From: Wenyingzhuangia marina
Lineage (GTDB): Bacteria; Bacteroidota; Bacteroidia; Flavobacteriales; Flavobacteriaceae
Assembly (NCBI RefSeq): GCF_900130035.1
Contig: NZ_FQXQ01000002.1
Location: 1-64,000 of the forward strand
DNA length: 64,000 nt
Direction of reading: 5' to 3'
In this document: positions 58,111 to 64,000 of the stretch, one piece after another
Layout of the letters: each line of letters starts with the position of its first letter
Numbering within the stretch: the stretch's first letter is position 1
Translations under genes and position numbers: made by a program
Notes under the pieces: model-generated
Told to the model about the DNA's origin: nothing
What the model saw: only the letters and a program-made list of their open reading frames with translations
Database searches by the model: none

Positions 58111-61086
58111 TTAAGTCACCATTTCTAAAACATTCAAATGTTTTTTTAAGATTCCAGAAGGTGTTTGTTTGGTTTCATCAAACACACGAGTGTCTCCAAA
58201 CAAAATAAAACTATCCTTGGCTCTAGAAACGGCTACATTTAACATGTTTGGTTTGTCATCTTTGTCAAAAAACAAGGTTCCTTCATCCAAATTACTATAT
58301 ACAGAGCTAAACAATACAATATCTCTTTCGGCACCCTGTAGTGCATGAACTGTTCCTAGTTTGATGTCATTGATATTGTAACCAGCCTCAATCAAGGCTT
58401 TAGATAATTCGTTTTTCTGACTCGCAAAAGGTGTAATGATCCCCAAAACTTTTTCTATAGAATTTACTTCATAAGCTTCTTGAATGGTCTCTTCGTTTTG
58501 TCTTAACCATTTAATAATAGCATTGACTTCGTTTAAATTACAGCGACTGTTATATTTACGTTCGCTTACTCCTTCAATGTGATAAGCCAACATGGATGGA
58601 AAAATTTGATCTTCAGAAGCGCTTCCTTTCATGGGTTTTAAAATTCCTCCATAGGCCAATTCGTTACAAAAGTTGATAATCTCATCATTACATCTACGGT
58701 GTTCTAACAAAACCATTCCGGGTTGATTTCCTGTAGGTAGCAATGTTTTAAATTCGCAAGCATTTTGAGCCATTTTCATAATACTTCCATTAGAAGCTAA
58801 AAAACCTAAGTCGTTTAATAGTTCTGTTTGGTTTGGATTTGCAATTATGTTTTGATTGATTAAATTTCCTTGATCAATTTTCTGGGGAATAGACCAAATA
58901 GGTTCTATTTGTTGTAAATCGCCTACAACAATGGCTTTTTTTGCCAAAGAAAATAAAGGAATACTCACCTCTGGCGTAACTTGTCCAGCCTCATCTACAA
59001 TTAATAAATCTATAAAGTTAAAAAGAGGAAGATATTCAAAAATAGGTTTTCCTTCTTCATTTTCTCCTTGAAACTGACTGTAGATAAAATGTGGAGGAGC
59101 CATGTAAAAAGTAGCCACAAAACAAGGGGTTAGCATGGCTCTTCGTTTCCATTTTTCGCTAATGGCTTTTTCTCCAGTTCCTTTTTCAGTGTTGTTTTCT
59201 ATTGCCTCTTTGGTGGCTTCTAACCATCTTGCTTCCCAATAATGAGTGGCTAATAAAAAAGCTTTGTGTCTTAAACCAATATCTAACTCATCATAAAAAT
59301 ACTGATGTGTTCTGCTGTTGGTGTTCATTTTTTGATATTCAAAATCCCACATCTGCGCTTCGGAAACAAAAGGATAGCCCTTGATGTTATTTATTTGTTT
59401 CCAGTCATTTAGTTTGATGTTAGATTGCATGGCTAGGTTTAAATTGGCTAAAACATCTTTGATAAATTCCAAAGTTTTATTTTCATCACCAAGAATGTCA
59501 GTTGCTATTTTAAAGCTGTGGTCTTTAGGGTTTTTAGAGGTTTTATCATCAAAAAATATTTTTTTAACCTTTTCTATAAAATCAGCATTTTTGGCTTCTT
59601 TCTTTAGTTTGTCGATTTGATTACGCCATTCTTTTAAATTAAGAATGTGAATTTTATCTTTTTCAATTTTGTCTTTATCGTGAATTAAAATTGCATTTAT
59701 TTGATCAATAGAGTTGATGTAATCAGTACAAATACGAGTTCCGTTCACCAATTCATCTTCAATTAGTGTGATTTCTTGTTGTAAATGATTACAAGTATCT
59801 TCTAAAGATTCAGGCTCAAACTCATAATAGTCTTTAAATCGATTAAAAAAATAGGTTTCGGCTTCGGAAACATATTGTTTGTTTTCTAACTCACACAAAG
59901 TACCCTCGTGTCCAAATAAATTTCCTTTTAAAAAATTGATGTTTTCTAAAGATTTTGGACTTTTAGAGTTAGACGGTAAATAGGTGGCATAACCATTAAA
60001 ATCAGGAATCCAACGAGCTGATAATTCTTTTAAACTACTTTCAGAATTGATAAAACTATCAATAATATTGGTCACCGCTTGGTTATTACTAGAACAAGCC
60101 AAAATCACAGGAGCTTCCTCACCAATAATGGCCGATTTTACAAATTCAGTTGCCACAACACTTTGTAATAAAGTTGTTTTTCCAGTTCCAGGAGGTCCAT
60201 TTACTGCTGTAACAGCGTTTTCTTCGGAAGTTAAATAAGACAATAAGGTCTTACGTTGACTAATAGACAAAGGAAATTGATTGGACATTTGTCCAGTATG
60301 GAAATGATTATAACTTAAAAAACCTTGATCCGTAATGGCATTTTTTCTGTCTCTTTTATTTGGGCTAATAATTTTAGAAAGCAAAGGAAGTTCTTCAACT
60401 TCGTCTAAAATATTGTCGTACAAGAACAAAATACTTTTGGCTGTTGCAATTTTAGAACTGGTAGCAAAATACATTACTTCTGGAATGGTTTGATAATTTT
60501 CCGTTCTGTAATTCTGAATGTTTCTATAAGTAATATTTTTAAAAACTTCATTTATATAAACCCAATATTCATCCCAAGGAACAGGGATTTCCTCATCTTC
60601 AGTTAAAGGTTCTTCAATTTCTCTGGCATTTATGATTTTCTCTGTAGATGAAAAAATGAAATCATTCTGGGCATCTGCAATGGGAGCTAAATAATTTCTA
60701 ACGATTAAAGGAAATAATGCTTTTGAAGTTGACAATTGTCCAGAACGATTGACCTTTGCAGGAATCCAAAATGGTCTAATAGTTTTATTTTGATGTGAGA
60801 TGTTTTCTGAAAAATATTCTAAATAAAAAGGAGCAATTAATATTTCTGTTTCCGTAATTTCTCGCCAGTTAGCACTGTCTTTTTTACTAATCCCTTTTAG
60901 TCTATTAATTCTCCGTTCTTCAGCATCTAACATTTCTGTAGCATGCTTGGCATTGATGGTTCCATTTCCAATAAAACAGGTTTTTTCTTCGTACAAATTT
61001 TTAATTCTATTGATGTCAATCGCTAGATTTTCACTATCTGTTAAGCTGTTTTTATAATAATGAAGCCAGTTTTTTTCGTTAGCCAT
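58111..61086 (-). CDS. Superfamily I DNA/RNA helicase (AAA_11/AAA_12)
   Basis: The protein has 991 residues. Walker A is VNGPPGTGKTTLLQSVVATE (about 297), Walker B is LLIVDEAGQVTPE (about 695), and later motifs are EHRRCNDEIINF, GTVHALQGAERDIVLFSS (about 912) and NVAVSRAKDSFILFGD. A long insert (about 420-640) with coiled-coil character lies between motifs I and II. It resembles UPF1/DNA2-like helicases of unknown cellular role that are widespread in Bacteroidota. No nuclease, methylase or other defence partner is adjacent, so a housekeeping repair or RNA role is as likely as defence. It is unrelated to the PUL. Confidence 0.87.
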   Translation of the reverse strand: MANEKNWLHYYKNSLTDSENLAIDINRIKNLYEEKTCFIGNGTINAKHATEMLDAEERRINRLKGISKKDSANWREITETEILIAPFYLEYFSENISHQNKTIRPFWIPAKVNRSGQLSTSKALFPLIVRNYLAPIADAQNDFIFSSTEKIINAREIEEPLTEDEEIPVPWDEYWVYINEVFKNITYRNIQNYRTENYQTIPEVMYFATSSKIATAKSILFLYDNILDEVEELPLLSKIISPNKRDRKNAITDQGFLSYNHFHTGQMSNQFPLSISQRKTLLSYLTSEENAVTAVNGPPGTGKTTLLQSVVATEFVKSAIIGEEAPVILACSSNNQAVTNIIDSFINSESSLKELSARWIPDFNGYATYLPSNSKSPKSLENINFLKGNLFGHEGTLCELENKQYVSEAETYFFNRFKDYYEFEPESLEDTCNHLQQEITLIEDELVNGTRICTDYINSIDQINAILIHDKDKIEKDKIHILNLKEWRNQIDKLKKEAKNADFIEKVKKIFFDDKTSKNPKDHSFKIATDILGDENKTLEFIKDVLANLNLAMQSNIKLNDWKQINNIKGYPFVSEAQMWDFEYQKMNTNSRTHQYFYDELDIGLRHKAFLLATHYWEARWLEATKEAIENNTEKGTGEKAISEKWKRRAMLTPCFVATFYMAPPHFIYSQFQGENEEGKPIFEYLPLFNFIDLLIVDEAGQVTPEVSIPLFSLAKKAIVVGDLQQIEPIWSIPQKIDQGNLINQNIIANPNQTELLNDLGFLASNGSIMKMAQNACEFKTLLPTGNQPGMVLLEHRRCNDEIINFCNELAYGGILKPMKGSASEDQIFPSMLAYHIEGVSERKYNSRCNLNEVNAIIKWLRQNEETIQEAYEVNSIEKVLGIITPFASQKNELSKALIEAGYNINDIKLGTVHALQGAERDIVLFSSVYSNLDEGTLFFDKDDKPNMLNVAVSRAKDSFILFGDTRVFDETKQTPSGILKKHLNVLEMVT

Positions 61087-61276
61087 AAACCTAAATAAAG
61101 TTGTTTTTTAAGGCTTGCTAAAATAATTTTTTCACTCTTGTTTTGGGAGGTTTGAAAGAGGTATTAGTAGGAATTTATGAACAATTTGGTATTAGCTTGA
61201 TAGTGAGTTGATAGTAATAAATCTAATTATGCTAATCAATAGTAGGGGAGTTCTAAAGGTTCATGTAAAATATTAT

Positions 61277-61308
61277 AAAGCCCTTTTGAAATGTTTCAAA
61301 AGGGCTTT
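61277..61308 (-). terminator. Terminator after the PL11 gene
   Basis: A perfect 15-base stem (61277-61291 with 61294-61308) lies 51 bases beyond the PL11 stop on the minus strand. It is followed on that strand by an AT-rich stretch rather than a pure T-run. On the plus strand a short TTTT follows, so either direction is possible. Confidence 0.7.
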
Positions 61309-61359
61309 TGGTTGTGAGTTAAAAGAATAAAAGTAAAATCTATTTTTTGGTTGTTTTAT

Positions 61360-64000
61360 TTACTTAACAATTAATTTAGTTTGTACGCTACCTTCGTCGC
61401 TTATAACAGTAACAATATAAATTCCTGGACTTAAAGCATGATTAAGATTGATAGAAGACTGTCCGCTTAAAGCAATACTATGGACCAACTGCCCATGAGT
61501 ATTATATATACTTATTTGTTTTGCATCTTTTGGTAAAGTAACTTTTATGGTTTCTCCTGTACTTATTGGGTTAGGAGAGATGTATAATTTTGATTCATTT
61601 TCACTCTCACTATCTGTCATAATTTCAGAAGGAATTCCCTTTCTAGAGCCACTTCCAGAACAATTAGCTGCAACCGGAGTAATTCCTTCTACTTCTAGCT
61701 TGTCAATATTTCCTAAACCTGAAGAAGTGGTTGCTTCCAATCTAATAGAATTCACTCCAGCAGCTAAGGTAACTGTTACCATCGAGTTGCTGTTTTCAGC
61801 CCAGGTAGTCCAGTTTCCAGTACTAGGAAATGAAGCTGATGTAGCAGTATTTCCATTAATCATTACATTTCCGTTTCTATCTGTACTCCCTCCATTTGCA
61901 TATCGCCATCTTAGGGTGTAAGTTCCCGTTGACGGTACTGTTACAGACCAATCGATACCATTACCAGAAGCATTAGCAGTGTTGGCAAAACCTGAGCCAG
62001 AGTACCCCGCATTGTTACTATCTACAGTACCATCTACGCCACAGAAACCTGTTTCATTTTCTTGAATGGTAATGGTTTCTACTGTTTGATTTACAGTAAT
62101 ATTAAAGTCTTGTGTAGAAACACAACCATTACTATTGGTATAAGTAGCTGTAGCTATACAGTTTCCTGTTGGAGTTACCGTGTATTCCCTTGATGAACCT
62201 GAACTACCACATCCTGTCCATGCCCATGATCCTCCAGTTGTTGGGTGTGGACCAAATTTTACTGATGAACCTTGATTAATTGTGACATCATTAGCTGCTT
62301 GCCATGAACCACCATTTACCTGTAAATAAGGAGTAATTGTAGTAGGTGTGCAACTTAATGGAGTCGCTTCAATTGCTGCAGAATTATAAGTGTTACCATC
62401 AGTGGCAGTAACTTTTACCCAATAATAATAAGTAGTTCCATTGGTTACTGTATTATCTGAATAAGTCGTACCATTCGTTACGTATGATAATCTTCCTCTA
62501 CCAGCTGGATTAGGATCGGTATCTCTTAGTACTTCCTGAATTCCTGATATTCCTTGTAGTGACCATGATAGATTAACGACACCATTATCAGCCGAGGCTT
62601 GTAAAGTAATTCCATTTGGTACAGGCTCCACCAACTGAATATTAGGATTTGGTGGGGTAGACATTCCTCCACCAAAATAAAATCCAAGATTTGGAGGTTG
62701 GTTATAAGTATTATTCTGCCACGCAATAGCTGATCTGTAATTTGGATCGTGCATTAATGTGTACATTCTTTGAGTAGTACTGTAAGGGCTCACAAAGACA
62801 ACCATACCTGTGTTATCTGTACGTCGATATATGACTTCTTCTCTCCAATCTCCCAAAATATCAGCCATTAAACAAGGGTTGGATTTACTTCCATTGTTAT
62901 CAGAAATGGGTTCAATATTGTATAATGTCGCCATTCTATCGGTTCCAGATCCATTCCATTTACCAATGACCGTTTTGTCGAGTATTTCACGTTGGACATC
63001 GCCATCCCACCAAATACCAAAATTATAAGAAGCTCCACCACCTGTTGCAGTTGGTATATTAGTAGATATTTGTTGTCCTGTACAGCTACGAAGACCAGAA
63101 CCATCACTACCCCAAACTTCCATACCGTAGTAATTTGGATCTATATCTGCAGCCATACATCTTCCAATATCACCACTGGAATAACTAGCCCATTGTACAG
63201 TACCATTAGTGGCATTTCTTATGGCTAATCCCGGAATTGTTGAACCATTAGCATACTCTTGGGCACCAAAAAACTCCAAACCAGAAATATTAGGATTGAT
63301 ATCTGCTAAATGAGCAGCATCTCCGTGACCAAAACCAGTAGAATACATCCCAACACCATACTCATTAACTGCCATACCACCATAAGTAATCTCATCTCTA
63401 CCATCACCATCAAGATCCCCAGCAGCAAGGTTGTGGTTTCCTTGTCCAGTATAAGCAGTAGTTTGACCATTGGGATTGCTATCCCAGGCCCATTCTTTAG
63501 TTAAAGTTCCGTTTCTAAAGTTCCATGCTTCCAGTTTTATTCGTTCATAAATCCCTCTACTGATCACAAAACTAGGGTTTACACCATCAGTATAGGCAAC
63601 AGCCCACATACATTTAGTAGACCTATGACCAAGTTGAGAAAGATTCATACCTGGCAATCCCCATTGTTGTATTGGGGCAAGATCGATATATGAATCCCAT
63701 GCAATTTCTGCACCTGTTTGACCATCAAATATTGATATATAATCGGGTCCGTCGACTCTGAAAAGAAAAGGACCATTAGCTGCAGCTGTAGAACGATAGT
63801 TGATTTGTCCATCACCATCTCTGTCTCCAATATTATTTCCTAAACCGTCAATCATACCATCAGATGTTCTAGTGGCAATTTCGGCTTTTCCATCGTTATC
63901 AAAATCATACACCAAAAAATTCACCTCTTGATTGTGGATCAAATTAGGTCCCATATTAATAGACCACATAAAGGTACCATCAAGTTCATATGCTTCTAAA
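61360..64000 (-). CDS. PL11 rhamnogalacturonan lyase, T9SS-secreted (5' end missing)
   Basis: This gene runs off the right edge; the frame stays open to 64000 and adds YELDGTF before the first in-window Met. At least 879 residues are present. The eight-bladed propeller shows VYDFDNDGKAEIATRTSDG, HNLAAGDLDGDGRDEITYGG and LMADILGDWREEVIYRRTD, which are calcium-binding and signature segments of PL11. A fibronectin-like domain, a PKD-like segment, and a CBM6/35-like domain (ITIQENETGFCGVDGTVDS onward) follow. A type A T9SS sorting domain begins YISPNPISTGETIKV and ends in QTKLIVK. It cleaves rhamnogalacturonan I outside the cell, so a pectin locus may start beyond this edge. Confidence 0.92.
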   Translation of the reverse strand, partial: LEAYELDGTFMWSINMGPNLIHNQEVNFLVYDFDNDGKAEIATRTSDGMIDGLGNNIGDRDGDGQINYRSTAAANGPFLFRVDGPDYISIFDGQTGAEIAWDSYIDLAPIQQWGLPGMNLSQLGHRSTKCMWAVAYTDGVNPSFVISRGIYERIKLEAWNFRNGTLTKEWAWDSNPNGQTTAYTGQGNHNLAAGDLDGDGRDEITYGGMAVNEYGVGMYSTGFGHGDAAHLADINPNISGLEFFGAQEYANGSTIPGLAIRNATNGTVQWASYSSGDIGRCMAADIDPNYYGMEVWGSDGSGLRSCTGQQISTNIPTATGGGASYNFGIWWDGDVQREILDKTVIGKWNGSGTDRMATLYNIEPISDNNGSKSNPCLMADILGDWREEVIYRRTDNTGMVVFVSPYSTTQRMYTLMHDPNYRSAIAWQNNTYNQPPNLGFYFGGGMSTPPNPNIQLVEPVPNGITLQASADNGVVNLSWSLQGISGIQEVLRDTDPNPAGRGRLSYVTNGTTYSDNTVTNGTTYYYWVKVTATDGNTYNSAAIEATPLSCTPTTITPYLQVNGGSWQAANDVTINQGSSVKFGPHPTTGGSWAWTGCGSSGSSREYTVTPTGNCIATATYTNSNGCVSTQDFNITVNQTVETITIQENETGFCGVDGTVDSNNAGYSGSGFANTANASGNGIDWSVTVPSTGTYTLRWRYANGGSTDRNGNVMINGNTATSASFPSTGNWTTWAENSNSMVTVTLAAGVNSIRLEATTSSGLGNIDKLEVEGITPVAANCSGSGSRKGIPSEIMTDSESENESKLYISPNPISTGETIKVTLPKDAKQISIYNTHGQLVHSIALSGQSSINLNHALSPGIYIVTVISDEGSVQTKLIVK

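Noticed and set aside
58111-61086. Helicase as part of a defence island
   Set aside because: It stands alone between an oxidoreductase and a lyase, with no nuclease, methylase, protease or phage-type partner nearby.
63310-63504. Plus-strand Ser/Thr/Ile-rich ORFs opposite the PL11 gene
   Set aside because: These are antisense frames of Asp/Gly-rich repeats in the lyase propeller, with no features of their own.

Overview
The window looks like part of a chromosome from a marine-type member of the Flavobacteriaceae (phylum Bacteroidota). The grounds are AT-rich DNA, two SusC/SusD pairs, many SusD-style lipoproteins, TAnnTTTG -7 promoter boxes, weak or absent Shine-Dalgarno sites, and a C-terminal type IX secretion (T9SS) sorting domain on the last protein. 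Species cannot be named from this sequence.

About 55 kb (roughly 120 to 55,050) is one very large polysaccharide utilization locus (PUL) for heavily decorated xylan. Unit 1 (359-15344, +) holds GH95, GH127/146, GH43, GH43 with a C-terminal beta-sandwich, GH3 with a PA14 insert, a small unknown ORF, GH43-CBM6, GH97 and GH43-CBM6. Unit 2 (15568-17295, +) is one GH43 followed by a strong terminator. Unit 3 (17410-25930, +) holds GH30, a three-headed esterase (SGNH/CE6-like, CE1, CE1), two more CE1 esterases, an esterase gene broken by a TAG codon, and GH8. Next come a LacI-family regulator (26232-27296, +) and a convergent unit 4 (31527-27310, -) of a GH3 lipoprotein and an SGNH/CE20-like esterase. 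Unit 5 (31724-40472, +) holds GH67, GH115, GH10, a GPH-type sugar symporter and a signal-less, presumably cytoplasmic GH43. Unit 6 (40974-54983, +) holds SusC, SusD, SusC, SusD, a DUF1735-type glycan-binding lipoprotein, a GH10 with an inserted carbohydrate-binding domain, and a GH5.

The inferred pathway is as follows. Surface GH10, GH5 and GH30 lipoproteins cut the backbone, and the two SusCD pairs import oligosaccharides. In the periplasm the esterases remove acetyl and feruloyl groups. GH67 and GH115 remove (methyl)glucuronic acid, GH43 and GH127/146 remove arabinose, and GH95 and GH97 remove galactose-type caps. GH8 and GH3 finish the xylo-oligosaccharides, and the symporter plus cytoplasmic GH43 handle what crosses the inner membrane. 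A transaldolase C-terminus at the left edge suggests that pentose catabolism genes lie just upstream.

The clearest structure not explained by the genes is a repeated palindrome, consensus ACAATCGGTTGT. It occurs upstream of units 1, 2 and 6 (twice), upstream of the LacI gene, and between units 4 and 5. It has the shape of a LacI-family operator and is probably bound by the LacI protein encoded in the middle of the locus. At units 1 and 6 it overlaps the predicted -33 box with identical geometry.

The right end (55,133-64,000) is outside the PUL. It carries an FAD/Fe-S oxidoreductase, a superfamily I helicase, and the 3' part of a PL11 rhamnogalacturonan lyase with a T9SS sorting domain. No rRNA, tRNA, CRISPR array or insertion sequence was recognised.
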